Below, piece by piece: positions 1-8,984 of a stretch of DNA of 64,000 nt; within the stretch, counting starts at the first letter, position 1; each line of letters opens with the position of its first letter. Source of the DNA: Robiginitomaculum sp. (GTDB lineage Bacteria > Pseudomonadota > Alphaproteobacteria > Caulobacterales > Maricaulaceae). The stretch is taken from NCBI GenBank assembly GCA_021776615.1, contig JAJFFO010000013.1:151339-215338 (forward strand). Reading direction: 5' to 3'. A program made the position numbers and the translations under genes. The notes below the pieces were generated by a model. The model saw nothing but the letters and a program-made list of their open reading frames with translations. It searched no databases and was not told where the DNA came from.

Positions 1-952
1 GTTGGGATTGGCGAAGACCGCCACAATGGCCAATCATCAACCAGCATTGCGGACGCAAAACCGCCAAATGATCGGTAATGTTTTTTGCATTCGAAGGGCC
101 AACGCCAATATTCACCAGCGTCACCCCGCGCCCACCGGCGGCTTTCAAATGGTAAGCGGGCATTTGATATTTGCGCCACGGAGCGTTGTTTATTTGTTCC
201 TCGGCGTTTTCGGTATCGCGATCAATAGTGACAAAACCGGCAGCCGAAAACGAGTCATATTCGCCATCGCCCTTTTGCACTTCCGCAACCGCCCATTTGA
301 CGAATTCATCCACATAACGATGGTAATTGGTGAACAGGATGAATTGCTGAAAATCTTCATACGGCGTGCCTGCATAATGGCGCAGCCGATACAAGGAATA
401 ATCCGTACGCGGCGCGTCGAATAAGGATAATGGCAAGCTGATGCCATCGGCGACCATATCCCCGTCAGCCAGCTCATCGCCGACCACCACCAGATCAGCA
501 TAGGGAAATATATCGGCCAGTTCGCTCGGCGAAACATCACTCATATCGAAGGCGTCTGCCCCATCCAAAACATAGGAATACGGGATTTCCTGCGCCGACG
601 GCCCGACACTGATTGTGAGGTCATAATTGCACAACAAAACCTGCAATTGTTCAATCAGGTATTCGCGAAACAATTCCGGTTGCGTCACGCTGGTTGAGTA
701 CACACCGGCTTCCGTGAGCTTGCCAAAGCTTCGCGAAATTTGCGGTGGCGGGCCATTGGGGGCGTAGACCAGTTTCAATTCAGGATAAGCGAAAGCCCCT
801 TTTAACCGCTCCTTGGCGTCCGGCAGTTTGCCGTCTTCGAGATAGTTTTTCAATGCCGTGCGCAAATGCTCTACCGAGGCCGCGTAGAGACTTGCCAATT
901 CATCAACATATTGCGCGGCGCGTATGGCCGCTTCGTCAGGTGACATTCCCAT
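1..952 (-). CDS. amn: AMP nucleosidase, partial (runs off left edge)
   Basis: Hydrolyses AMP to adenine and ribose 5-phosphate in the cytosol, tuning the adenylate pool. The frame is open from an ATG at 952 to the window edge, giving about 317 residues, the N-terminal two thirds of a family usually near 490. Visible family features are the N-terminal segment with APNGPPPQISRSFG, the following FREYLIEQL and SVGPSAQEIPYSYVLDG stretches, and the nucleoside-binding region with GRGVTLVNIGVGPSNAKN and MIGHCGGLR at the edge. An in-frame TGA lies three codons upstream of 952 (959-961), so the start is 952 or the second ATG at 945. No strong ribosome binding site is visible. It stands alone on its strand, downstream of the hybrid kinase. 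Confidence 0.9.
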   Translation of the reverse strand, partial: MGMSPDEAAIRAAQYVDELASLYAASVEHLRTALKNYLEDGKLPDAKERLKGAFAYPELKLVYAPNGPPPQISRSFGKLTEAGVYSTSVTQPELFREYLIEQLQVLLCNYDLTISVGPSAQEIPYSYVLDGADAFDMSDVSPSELADIFPYADLVVVGDELADGDMVADGISLPLSLFDAPRTDYSLYRLRHYAGTPYEDFQQFILFTNYHRYVDEFVKWAVAEVQKGDGEYDSFSAAGFVTIDRDTENAEEQINNAPWRKYQMPAYHLKAAGGRGVTLVNIGVGPSNAKNITDHLAVLRPQCWLMIGHCGGLRQSQ

Positions 953-1108
953 ACCGGCTCAGACTTCGTTGCCGGCCAAAATCTTTAGACGATCTCGCAA
1001 ATTATACATTGGCATCTCCCAAGGCGGCCCCATTGCGCGCACTCCTTGTCTAACGCGGAACCATTGCGCCGTGAAGGCCATACCGGCAAAGAAAGCTTTG
1101 GGCCCTTC

Positions 1109-3160
1109 TTAAGCGACCTGCTTGTCAGCTTTCGCCCGGCCCGACCGCGACTGGCCAGCAGCCCGGGCAATGGCGGTGTACAACACCCGTGGGTCAATAG
1201 GTTTGGAGACATAATCACTCATGCCAGCCGCAATGCAGGTTTCGCGATCACCGAGCATGGCATTAGCGGTCATGGCGACAATCGGGGTGTCCACATTAAT
1301 GCTATTGCCCGCGCGCAACGTTTTGGTTGCCGTCAACCCGTCCATGACCGGCATTTGAATATCCATTAAAATAACATCGAATTTGGACACTTCTGCCAAA
1401 GCCAGCGCCTCCTCGCCATGGCCCGCCCACACGACATCGCCCCCTACGGGCCGCAAAAACGAAGCCAAAACACGCTGGTTTATAGGATTATCTTCAACCG
1501 CTAAAATACGCACACCACTTTTCAAATTGCCCAATTTCTGTGGACTACGCTCTTCTTCCACCAATGACGACGCGCTGACCTTGCAGGTCAGATCGAACGC
1601 GAAAACAGTGCCCTCACCCAAAACAGAACGCACCGTGACATCGCCATTCATCAAACGCGCCAGCTTGCGTGAAATCGCCAGCCCCAGACCGGTGCCGCCA
1701 AATTGGCGGGTAATACTGCCATCGGCCTGCTCAAAGGTTGAGAACAGACGGCTTTGCGCTTCAGCACTCATGCCGATGCCGGTATCTTGCACCTCAAATA
1801 CCAGGCACGATTCAGTGGCGGATATAGGCTTGGCCCTTACCCGCAGGATAATTTTTCCCTGTTGGGTGAATTTGCTGGCGTTGGACAGTAAATTGAACAA
1901 GATTTGCCGAATACGCACCGGATCACCCTTCAATGCCGCGGGTACGCCGTCATCAACCTCAACCGTAAAGCCAAGTTCCTTATCTTCAATATTTGGCCGC
2001 CACAGGCGCTCGAGCTTGCGCAAAGTGTGGCGGATATCAACATCATCAGATTCAATTTCCAATTTGCCCGCTTCAATTTTGGAAAGATCCAAAACATCGT
2101 TAAGGATCGACATCAACACATCACCGGCATCGAGCAAGGTTTTGACGTTTTCGCGCTGCTCACTATCAAGCTCTGAGCGGGCCAATAAGCCGGCCATGCC
2201 CAAAACCGCATTCATCGGCGTGCGCAGCTCATGGCTCATCATCGCCAAAAACGCGGACTTGGCATCATTGGCTTCCTCGGCGGCGGCGCGCTCAACATCC
2301 GCATTACGTTGCAGGCGCTTATGCGCGGTCACATCGCTCAACCCGAAGGTCATGCCGCCATCATCCATAGAGGTGAGGCGCGCCTCATAGACCTTGCCGG
2401 ATGAACGTTTCAATTCAATGGTGGCGCTGCGGCGCTGCTTTAATCGCGCCGCTATTTTCTGTATGCGCTCTCTAGGGTGTTCCGGAAACAGAATATTGGC
2501 GAAGCGTTCAAACGGCGTACCAATGGCAAGCACGCCTTCATCAAGCTCCAATTGCTGCGCGGCGATGCGATTAGCGTGAGCAACCTTACCGTCGGCATCA
2601 AACATCACTACGCCATTTGGCATGGTGTCCAAAACCGCAGACATTTGCGTATTGTTCACCGGGTCCACGGGGTACGCGATTAAAGAGGCAATTGGTGCCG
2701 TAACTGGTGCCGCATTCTGGACAACCTCTTGTGGACGCAAAACACAGATCCGGCGTCCATTTTGACTGACATCATTCACATAGACCGACACCGAAACCAA
2801 AAATGCCGCGCCATTTTTGTGCTGCGCCATGGTTTCTTCATTCTCTGTCAGTGCCTGTCCGGACAAAGCAGTTACCGCTGGTGCCAGTTTTAGCTGCGGT
2901 AAAACCGCCCCCATTGGTTGGCCGGTGAGCGCATCGCCCTCATAGCCCAATAGGGTCAAAGCGGCGGCATTGGCAGACACCACTTGAAACTCGGAATTGG
3001 TCACCACTATGCCATCAGATATGCGGCTAATCAGCCGGTCAAAACTTTGGTCCGCCGCCACATAGGTGCGGTCAGCCAAGGTAACCAATGTGTCCACATC
3101 AATGCCATGCCCCTCATCCTGAGAAGCCATGGAAATATGTCTTTGAAGAAGATAATGCAC
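1109..3160 (-). CDS. Hybrid sensor histidine kinase/response regulator, soluble
   Basis: Probable cytoplasmic hybrid kinase of 683 residues. Domains in order: a PAS domain (about 36-140), a second PAS domain (about 172-280), a HisKA dimerisation domain with the phosphorylatable His310 in MMSHELRTP, an ATP-binding domain with the N box LFNLLSNASKF (about 421-431), DTGIGM and GGTGLGLA, and a C-terminal receiver with Asp600 as phosphate acceptor (ILMDIQMPVMDG) and Lys653 in SKPID. There is no signal peptide or membrane segment, so the input is probably cytosolic and sensed through PAS. The start at 3160 is the longest possible; an ATG at 3130 (MASQDEG) is equally plausible. No partner response regulator lies next to it, so the phosphorelay target is unknown. 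Transcribed divergently from ubiX. Confidence 0.9.
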   Translation of the reverse strand: MHYLLQRHISMASQDEGHGIDVDTLVTLADRTYVAADQSFDRLISRISDGIVVTNSEFQVVSANAAALTLLGYEGDALTGQPMGAVLPQLKLAPAVTALSGQALTENEETMAQHKNGAAFLVSVSVYVNDVSQNGRRICVLRPQEVVQNAAPVTAPIASLIAYPVDPVNNTQMSAVLDTMPNGVVMFDADGKVAHANRIAAQQLELDEGVLAIGTPFERFANILFPEHPRERIQKIAARLKQRRSATIELKRSSGKVYEARLTSMDDGGMTFGLSDVTAHKRLQRNADVERAAAEEANDAKSAFLAMMSHELRTPMNAVLGMAGLLARSELDSEQRENVKTLLDAGDVLMSILNDVLDLSKIEAGKLEIESDDVDIRHTLRKLERLWRPNIEDKELGFTVEVDDGVPAALKGDPVRIRQILFNLLSNASKFTQQGKIILRVRAKPISATESCLVFEVQDTGIGMSAEAQSRLFSTFEQADGSITRQFGGTGLGLAISRKLARLMNGDVTVRSVLGEGTVFAFDLTCKVSASSLVEEERSPQKLGNLKSGVRILAVEDNPINQRVLASFLRPVGGDVVWAGHGEEALALAEVSKFDVILMDIQMPVMDGLTATKTLRAGNSINVDTPIVAMTANAMLGDRETCIAAGMSDYVSKPIDPRVLYTAIARAAGQSRSGRAKADKQVA

Positions 3161-3415
3161 AATTTCACCCGATCATTGGCCTGTTCCCACCATTCAGGCC
3201 ACTTTATTGTTGAGAAAACATAACTAATGGCACTAAATAACCGGTTAATTGCTAGCCATTTTGAAAGATTTTTTCTGCCTGTTGGCCTCCTTTGCCGATT
3301 TCGCACACTTGCTCTATCCGCCAGCGCGACGTTGAATCCCCGCGCCAGCTGTGATCTATAAGCCATGGTTTGGAAAACCGGCCAAATAGGCTGGCACAGT
3401 AGCGGAATTAAGCGC

Positions 3416-4009
3416 ATGCGCATTATTGTTGGAATAGCCGGAGCAAGCGGCGTTATTTACGGCATCAGACTGCTTGAATATCTCAAAGCCATGCCTGAAA
3501 TTGAAACCCATTTGGTGCTGACCAAAACCGCCAAAATGAACATTGGCATTGAGACCGACTGGAGCGTGGCCGACGTTGAGGCATTGGCCGATCAGGTCTA
3601 CCGCAACACTGACCTTGGGGCCGCGATTGCCAGTGGCTCGTTTCGCACCGACGGCATGATTGTCGCCGCATGTGCGATTAAAACCCTGTCCGCCATTGCC
3701 CATTCCTATGCCGATGACCTGATTGTCCGCGCCGCTGATGTGGTCCTGAAAGAGCGAAAAAAACTGGTGGTCATGCCCCGCGAAACGCCGCTCCATGCCG
3801 GTCATTGCGCGCTTATGGAAAAAGTCTGTACGCTGGGGGCTATTATCGCGCCGCCAATGCCGGCAATGTATATTCGCCCGCAAAGTGTCGACGATTTGGT
3901 CGATCATTCGGTTGGCCGGGTTTTGGATTTGTTTGATTTACAAGCTCCGGATATGCAACGCTGGGCCGGCGTCAAAAACGCTCGCCAACACCGCACCACC
4001 AGCGAATAA
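3416..4009 (+). CDS. ubiX: Flavin prenyltransferase UbiX
   Basis: Makes prenylated FMN, the cofactor of the UbiD-type decarboxylase of ubiquinone synthesis. The 197-residue product starts MRIIVGIAGASG, the flavin-binding GASG turn lying at residues 9-12, and contains the conserved RETPL (122-126) and the C-terminal APPMPAMYIRP segment. I chose the ATG at 3416 because the family begins directly with the first Rossmann strand; upstream in-frame ATGs would add unrelated residues. The next gene starts 4 bases after the stop, so the two are probably co-transcribed although their pathways differ. No ubiD is present in the window. Confidence 0.93.
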   Translation: MRIIVGIAGASGVIYGIRLLEYLKAMPEIETHLVLTKTAKMNIGIETDWSVADVEALADQVYRNTDLGAAIASGSFRTDGMIVAACAIKTLSAIAHSYADDLIVRAADVVLKERKKLVVMPRETPLHAGHCALMEKVCTLGAIIAPPMPAMYIRPQSVDDLVDHSVGRVLDLFDLQAPDMQRWAGVKNARQHRTTSE

Positions 4010-4013
4010 TTTC

Positions 4014-4937
4014 ATGAGCCGGGCGCGCCCCATTCTGGTGATCGGCAATAGCGGCCAAATGGCCAAGGCGCTGGTAGAGGTCGGCGGCGAAAACATCATT
4101 GCCTTAGGTCGCCCTCATATAGACCTGACCCGCGCGGCCGACCTTGAGCGCACCATCGACCACACCAAACCGGCTTTGGTCATTAATGCCGCCGCCTTTA
4201 CCGCTGTTGACGATGCAGAAAGGCACGATAAATCCGCCTTTGCCCTAAACTGCCACGGCCCCCAAGCCTTGGCAGAATTGTGTACGTCCCGGCAATTGCC
4301 GCTCATACATTTGTCCACCGATTATGTTTTTGATGGCCAGAAATCAACGCCGTATGAAGAGGCGGATACGCCAAACCCGATCAGCGTCTATGGCCGCTCA
4401 AAATACGCCGGTGAGACCGCCATCGGCCAAACCCATCCGCACCATATCATCGTGCGCACCGCATGGGTGCATAGCGCCGTGGGCAAGAATTTTGTCAAAA
4501 CCATGCTAAACCTTGCCAAAACCCGCGACACGGTGAGCGTGGTCGCCGATCAATTTGGCAACCCAACCTATGCGCCGCATCTGGCGCAGGCGCTGTTACA
4601 GATTGCCACAAAAATCCTTGATGACCCAGGTTTTGAGCAATGGGGCATCTATCATCTTGCCGGTGCCGGGTGCACCAATTGGGCAGATTTTGCCAAATTC
4701 ATCTATGCCCAATCCGCATTGCTTGGCGGCCCAACGGCCAGTGTGCTGCCGATTGCCAGCGCGCAATTCCCCACCCCTGCCCCGCGACCGGAAAATTCAC
4801 AGCTCAATACCGACAAATCCCGCCGCCAATTCGGCATCACTATGCCGGACTGGCAGGACGGCGTACGTGCTGGTGTCGCCAGAATTTTGGCGAACGCAGA
4901 GACGAACTTCAAACCTAAACCCTCACCAGAATTATAA
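4014..4937 (+). CDS. rfbD: dTDP-4-dehydrorhamnose reductase
   Basis: Last step of dTDP-L-rhamnose synthesis: NADPH-dependent reduction of dTDP-4-dehydro-rhamnose, feeding cell-surface polysaccharide. The 307-residue protein has the short-chain dehydrogenase dinucleotide motif GNSGQM (11-16), the family stretch VINAAAFTAVDDAE, the catalytic strand LSTDYVFDG and the YGRSKYAGE active-site Tyr/Lys pair. The start is the ATG at 4014, immediately after ubiX; an overlapping longer frame upstream is not credible. No other rfb genes are adjacent, so the rest of the pathway lies elsewhere. Confidence 0.9.
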   Translation: MSRARPILVIGNSGQMAKALVEVGGENIIALGRPHIDLTRAADLERTIDHTKPALVINAAAFTAVDDAERHDKSAFALNCHGPQALAELCTSRQLPLIHLSTDYVFDGQKSTPYEEADTPNPISVYGRSKYAGETAIGQTHPHHIIVRTAWVHSAVGKNFVKTMLNLAKTRDTVSVVADQFGNPTYAPHLAQALLQIATKILDDPGFEQWGIYHLAGAGCTNWADFAKFIYAQSALLGGPTASVLPIASAQFPTPAPRPENSQLNTDKSRRQFGITMPDWQDGVRAGVARILANAETNFKPKPSPEL

Positions 4938-4952
4938 ATTTTGGCGCCTCAA

Positions 4953-5052
4953 CCTGTCACCCCGGAAGCCGCAGGCTATCCGGGGTCTATAGCGGGAAAT
5001 TTCCATATTCCATGGGTCCCGGATAAGGCTTTCGCCTTTCCGGGATGACAGG
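4953..5052. repeat. REP-like intergenic inverted repeat
   Basis: About 100 bases between two convergent genes. The outer arms CCTGTCACCCCGG (4953-4965) and CCGGGATGACAGG (ending 5052) are near-complementary. Each arm also holds its own smaller dyad around CCGGAAGCCGCAGGC...TCCGG and CCGGATAAGGC...GCCTTTCCGG. The RNA would form a long branched hairpin. This is the usual look of dispersed palindromic intergenic elements in alphaproteobacteria; it may also act as a bidirectional terminator for the convergent genes. Confidence 0.6.
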
Positions 5053-5134
5053 CAGAGGGGTGGTTTTTCACGCTCTGTTTTTGGTGGCATCACCGCTGAT
5101 GTGGTGGATTCGAAACTCACACCTGCAACGCCCG

Positions 5135-5917
5135 CTAAAGCACCTCAAGCATATCGGCAACCAGTGGGTGGCGAACAATATCGCTTTTGCCCAAACGCGC
5201 CACAGCAATGGTTTTCAACGTTTCCAGTTTCTCGGCAATCGGTGCCAGACCTGAAAGTTCGGGCAGTAAATCGCTTTGCGCCGGGTCGCCGGTAACCACC
5301 ATGGTCGAATGCCATCCAAGCCGGGTAAGCAACATTTTCAATTGCCCGTAGGTACAGTTTTGCGCTTCGTCGATCACCACAAAGGCATTGTTGAGCGTGC
5401 GCCCGCGCATATAGCCCACCGGGGCAATTTCAATTTGCCCATCACTCATCATCGCCCGCAATTGTTTTGGGCTAAGGCGATCAGAAAGCGCGTCCATAAG
5501 CGGGCGCAAATAGGGTGCCAGTTTCTCTTCCATATCGCCGGGTAAAAACCCGATACTCTCGCCGGCCTCTACCGCTGGACGACACAAAACAATGCGGCCA
5601 ACACTGCCTGCTTCCAGCGCCTCCACCGCTTTGGCGACAGCAATATAGGTTTTGCCAGTACCCGCGGGGCCCAAGGCCAAGGCCAGATTGTGAGTTTCAA
5701 TGGCTTTTATAAGTTCTGCCTGGCCATCTGATCGCGGTTTTATGGTCTTCAAATAACTTTGTTCTCGCTGCCCGCCGCTCTCATTAGCGGCCCGTTTGGG
5801 GCGTTGTGAAGGAAATAGTGCTCTGACTTTGGCTTCTTCGCGCCGATATTCTTCATCGTTAAACTTGCCGGTATGCGTGCGAGAGCGGGAAGATCGGTTG
5901 GAAGTGCGCTTGGTCAT
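5135..5917 (-). CDS. PhoH family ATPase
   Basis: A 260-residue cytosolic PhoH-like protein, a P-loop ATPase of the superfamily 1 helicase type whose exact role is unsettled (RNA metabolism is usually proposed). Walker A is GPAGTGKT at residues 83-90; Walker B is FVVIDEAQN, with the coupled motif VVTGDPAQSDL behind it. The first 55 residues are basic and Ser/Arg-rich and probably disordered. It is not next to ybeY or ybeZ-type neighbours, so it is the stand-alone PhoH rather than the one in the ybeZ operon. The ATG at 5917 has an AAGGAAAG ribosome binding site just upstream. Confidence 0.85.
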   Translation of the reverse strand: MTKRTSNRSSRSRTHTGKFNDEEYRREEAKVRALFPSQRPKRAANESGGQREQSYLKTIKPRSDGQAELIKAIETHNLALALGPAGTGKTYIAVAKAVEALEAGSVGRIVLCRPAVEAGESIGFLPGDMEEKLAPYLRPLMDALSDRLSPKQLRAMMSDGQIEIAPVGYMRGRTLNNAFVVIDEAQNCTYGQLKMLLTRLGWHSTMVVTGDPAQSDLLPELSGLAPIAEKLETLKTIAVARLGKSDIVRHPLVADMLEVL

Positions 5918-6233
5918 AATGGTCTTTCCTTATCATTAGCCCGCGCAGATCAGGTCAAGCGGCGTGCTCGACCCAACCGCCACACGGGCAGTGGGGTGAA
6001 AAACAATCGTCTTAGCGAGAAAAAAAGAGCGCGCCGCAATGAGCCGAAAAAATCCCGATGCCGCATAACGGCAAACCAGAAAATGACGGACCTGGACAGG
6101 TATTTCACCAACGCGCCCCGTGATTACGATTCGAATCAAGTGCCGAATCGAGCCTTATTGTGCTCGAAGATAGCTTAACAGAAACTGAGTGGCATTTCCC
6201 ATAGTGTCGCTGCTGCCGCGCAAAGGACCGCCA
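5918..6233. other. Divergent intergenic region, no gene
   Basis: Sits between the leftward PhoH gene and the rightward carbonic anhydrase gene and must contain both promoters. I see no convincing sigma-70 pair, dyad operator or RNA gene in it; the only open frames are short and have no ribosome binding site. Confidence 0.5.
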
Positions 6234-6764
6234 ATGGCATTATTTCAGCTTGATGACGCTGCCGTGACAACGCCGCCGGAAGGCCAATATTGGGTAGCAC
6301 CCAATGCCCATTTGATCGGCAAGGTGGAGCTAAAACCCGGCGCATCGGTCTGGTATAATGTCGTCGCCCGCGGCGATAATGAACTGATCAGCATTGGCCA
6401 AAACAGTAATGTTCAGGATGGCAGCATATTACATACCGATATGGGGTTTACGCTCAGCATTGGCACCGGCGTGACCATAGGCCATATGGCCATGCTGCAC
6501 GGCTGCACCGTTGGCGATAATTCGCTGATCGGGATTGGTGCAACCGTGCTCAACGGCGCGCGCATTGGCAAAAACACGCTGGTTGGTGCCCATGCTTTAG
6601 TGACCGAAGGCAAGGAATTTCCGGACAATTCCCTAATCGTCGGTGCCCCGGCAAAAGTCGTGCGCAGCCTCAGCGATGACGAGATCGAAATGCTCAAGGC
6701 CTCGGCCGAGCATTATGTGCAAAATTGGCGGCGCTATGCGGCAGGTCTAAAACCGCAAACTTAA
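6234..6764 (+). CDS. Gamma-carbonic anhydrase family protein
   Basis: Left-handed beta-helix protein of the gamma-carbonic anhydrase (YrdA/PaaY/CaiE) group, 176 residues. The hexapeptide-repeat core runs from about 23 to 150. The three zinc-binding histidines are all present: His67 (DGSILHTD), His84 and His89 (GHMAMLHG), together with the family ARGD (46-49). I start it at the ATG at 6234, preceded by AAGGA at a good distance; an upstream ATG at 6189 lacks one. Whether it hydrates CO2 or acts on another substrate cannot be told from sequence. It is a single gene; the convergent GYF_2-like gene follows. Confidence 0.88.
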   Translation: MALFQLDDAAVTTPPEGQYWVAPNAHLIGKVELKPGASVWYNVVARGDNELISIGQNSNVQDGSILHTDMGFTLSIGTGVTIGHMAMLHGCTVGDNSLIGIGATVLNGARIGKNTLVGAHALVTEGKEFPDNSLIVGAPAKVVRSLSDDEIEMLKASAEHYVQNWRRYAAGLKPQT

Positions 6765-6802
6765 GGTCAAATGCGTGGCCAGAACGCGCTTGAGGCCAGC
6801 CT

Positions 6803-7306
6803 TCATTCGCTCTCTTGCCAGAATTGGCGAATGCGTCCGTCGGCATCCTGACCGATATTGAACCAAGCGGAACTGCCTTTGGAGGCATCGGCGATAAAGA
6901 GCGAATCCTGACTGCCTAGCACTTGTGACATGGCATTGCGCAGCCCGTCGGCCCGCGCCTGAGCGTTTAGCAACCAAACATTGGGCATGGCTTCAATAGC
7001 GACGCCAAATCCGGCCAGCTTCTGCAAAAATACACCGCGGGACTCATCATCAATTTGTGCAAAAATAACAAACCGCCGATGGGCCGCCGGGCGATCCGTC
7101 GCTTTGCTGGCGTTATTTTGGTTAAGATACGCCTCCAGGCCCGGTTCTTCGCTTGCGGCATGAAATTCGCCATCATTGGTGGCACAAACCATAGAGCGCC
7201 CACTCAACCGGCCCTCCGACACAAAGGCTGCCATGCGCGCCTCGCTATAGGGCCCGTAAACCGTGTCGCGCACTTTGATAAACCACTGCGCCATAGACTC
7301 CGTCAT
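6803..7306 (-). CDS. GYF_2-like domain protein, ispH operon partner
   Basis: Protein of 167 residues. The N-terminal 50 residues ([21 protein letters not shown]) look like a GYF_2-type fold, a small protein-interaction domain. After a linker comes a second domain (about 77-160, [21 protein letters not shown]... onward) that I do not recognise. No signal peptide or membrane segment. The ATG overlaps the ispH stop by four bases (ATGA) and has AGGAG upstream, so it is translationally coupled to ispH. The function is unknown; the coupling is the main clue, and it may simply ride with ispH. Confidence 0.75.
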   Translation of the reverse strand: MTESMAQWFIKVRDTVYGPYSEARMAAFVSEGRLSGRSMVCATNDGEFHAASEEPGLEAYLNQNNASKATDRPAAHRRFVIFAQIDDESRGVFLQKLAGFGVAIEAMPNVWLLNAQARADGLRNAMSQVLGSQDSLFIADASKGSSAWFNIGQDADGRIRQFWQESE

Positions 7307-8328
7307 GCTGGTTCTCCTGTTGAGCGCTTGTCCGCCGCCCCGGCGACTAACATTTGCGGTAGTTTAAACACCACATCTTCGCGCGCACTATCAATGCTTT
7401 GCAAGCGCACCTCAAAATTGGCCCGCAAGGTCGCTACCAAATCCGACACCAGAGATTCCGGTGCTGAGGCCCCGGCAGTGATACCCAGTGTTTTTACGCT
7501 TTGCATCCATTCAAGCCGAACATCGTCAACACTTTCTATCAACCGTGCCTCACGCGCCCCTGCCCGGCGCGCCACTTCGACCAAGCGCATGGAATTTGAT
7601 GAATTTGGCGCGCCAATAACCAGCACCAAATCGCACTGCGGGGCGATGGCTTTTACCGCCACTTGTCGGTTAGTGGTGGCATAGCAAATATCTTCACGAT
7701 GCGGTGCCGCAATATCGGCAAAGCGGGCTTTCAGCGCTTCAACGATACTCGCCGTATCATCAACACTGAGGGTGGTCTGGGTAACGAAAGCCAGTAATTT
7801 TGGGTCTTGCGGAACAAAATTTTGCACATCCTCGCAGGTTTCAATCAAACTCACCGCCCCGTCTGGCAATTGCCCCATGGTGCCGACCACTTCGGGATGG
7901 CCGCGATGGCCGATCAGTAAAACATGCCGCCCCCCGGCAAAATGGCGCTGCGCTTCTACATGAACTTTTGAAACCAGCGGGCAGGTAGCGTCCACATAAA
8001 TCAAATTGCGCCGCTGCGCCTCGGCAGGTACGGATTTAGGCACGCCATGGGCCGAAAAAACCACTGGACGGTCGCTGGGACATTCGTCCAATTCATCGAC
8101 AAATACAGCACCAAGGCGTTCCAAATGTTCGACCACATGGCGGTTATGGACAATTTCATGGCGCACATAAACCGGCACACCAAATTTCTCGATGGCGCGC
8201 TCGACAATTTGGATGGCCCGGTCAACGCCCGCACAAAACCCGCGCGGTGCCGCCAGCAATATCGTCAATGGCGGTTGTTTTGACGATGTCGAGGCCAGTT
8301 CTGTCATCAGTTTGCAGATATCTTTCAT
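7303..8328 (-). CDS. ispH: 4-hydroxy-3-methylbut-2-enyl diphosphate reductase
   Basis: Final step of the MEP isoprenoid pathway: reduces HMBPP to IPP and DMAPP with a [4Fe-4S] cluster. The 341-residue protein carries the three cluster cysteines, Cys32 (RGFCAGV), Cys116 (DATCPLV) and Cys215 (DICYATTN), and the substrate-binding [11 protein letters not shown] and APNSSNS segments. An alternative start lies at 8307. The first gene of a two-gene operon with the GYF_2-like protein. The preceding MEP enzyme gene ispG is also in this window (25198-26325) but at a separate locus. Confidence 0.96.
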   Translation of the reverse strand: MKDICKLMTELASTSSKQPPLTILLAAPRGFCAGVDRAIQIVERAIEKFGVPVYVRHEIVHNRHVVEHLERLGAVFVDELDECPSDRPVVFSAHGVPKSVPAEAQRRNLIYVDATCPLVSKVHVEAQRHFAGGRHVLLIGHRGHPEVVGTMGQLPDGAVSLIETCEDVQNFVPQDPKLLAFVTQTTLSVDDTASIVEALKARFADIAAPHREDICYATTNRQVAVKAIAPQCDLVLVIGAPNSSNSMRLVEVARRAGAREARLIESVDDVRLEWMQSVKTLGITAGASAPESLVSDLVATLRANFEVRLQSIDSAREDVVFKLPQMLVAGAADKRSTGEPA

Positions 8329-8426
8329 TGCCGTTTATCGCACAACGCGATACATCCAAGCGGGTCTATCAAACTCTGCGCCTTGGTCAACGGCCCCGGC
8401 GTTGCAATAGCGGATGATTGAGCTTT

Positions 8427-8981
8427 ATGAAACGCGCAAAACATATAATTACGGTAGCAATACTCCCGTTAGTTCTAGCCGGATGCAGCACGGTTGGCGG
8501 CACTTTTGGCAAAAAGCAAAATATTGGCCCATGCCCGGCGGCATTGGTGCTGTGGGATGCCGCTCGCAAGGTAGAAATCGACGGCGACGAAAAATACGAA
8601 AATGTTGGCTATACGGCAGAAATTCTGGGCGTTCGGTCTCTGTGCGAATATTATGACGATAACCCGCTCGACGCTGAACTGGACATTGATATGGCCTTTG
8701 GCCGTGGTCCCAATGCCGAAGGCGACACCAAGGAATATAGATATTTCGTCGCCATAACCCGCAAGGGCATGGCGGTCATCGATAAGCAGTTTTTTTCCAC
8801 CACGGTAAAGTTCGAGCCCGGACAGCAAATCATCCAGCAGACCGAGCGCTTCGACAAGATCATCATTCCCCGGGTTGAGAAAAACACTTCCGGCACCAAT
8901 TTTGAAATTATTGTTGGTCTGGAATTAACCCCGGACGAGTTGGAATTTGCACGCTCTGGCAAAAGGTTCCGGATAAACTAG
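8427..8981 (+). CDS. Putative lipoprotein, unknown function
   Basis: A 184-residue predicted outer-membrane or periplasmic lipoprotein. The lipobox LVLAGC puts the lipidated Cys at residue 20, after a basic start (MKRAK) and a hydrophobic core. The mature part has a paired-Cys look (PCPAALVLWDAARK, SLCEYYDD) and a mixed beta pattern ending FARSGKRFRIN. I do not recognise the domain. The ATG at 8427 is preferred over a TTG three codons upstream. argS begins three bases after the stop, so the two are co-transcribed. Similar lipoproteins are common in this bacterial group, but I cannot name a family. Confidence 0.7.
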   Translation: MKRAKHIITVAILPLVLAGCSTVGGTFGKKQNIGPCPAALVLWDAARKVEIDGDEKYENVGYTAEILGVRSLCEYYDDNPLDAELDIDMAFGRGPNAEGDTKEYRYFVAITRKGMAVIDKQFFSTTVKFEPGQQIIQQTERFDKIIIPRVEKNTSGTNFEIIVGLELTPDELEFARSGKRFRIN

Positions 8982-8984
8982 TCC

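Noticed and set aside
959..1015. 18-codon frame upstream of amn, in frame and ending in TGA just before the start
   Set aside because: It could be an N-terminal extension broken by a nonsense codon, but AMP nucleosidases do not need it and there is no ribosome binding site, so I do not call a leader or a pseudogene.
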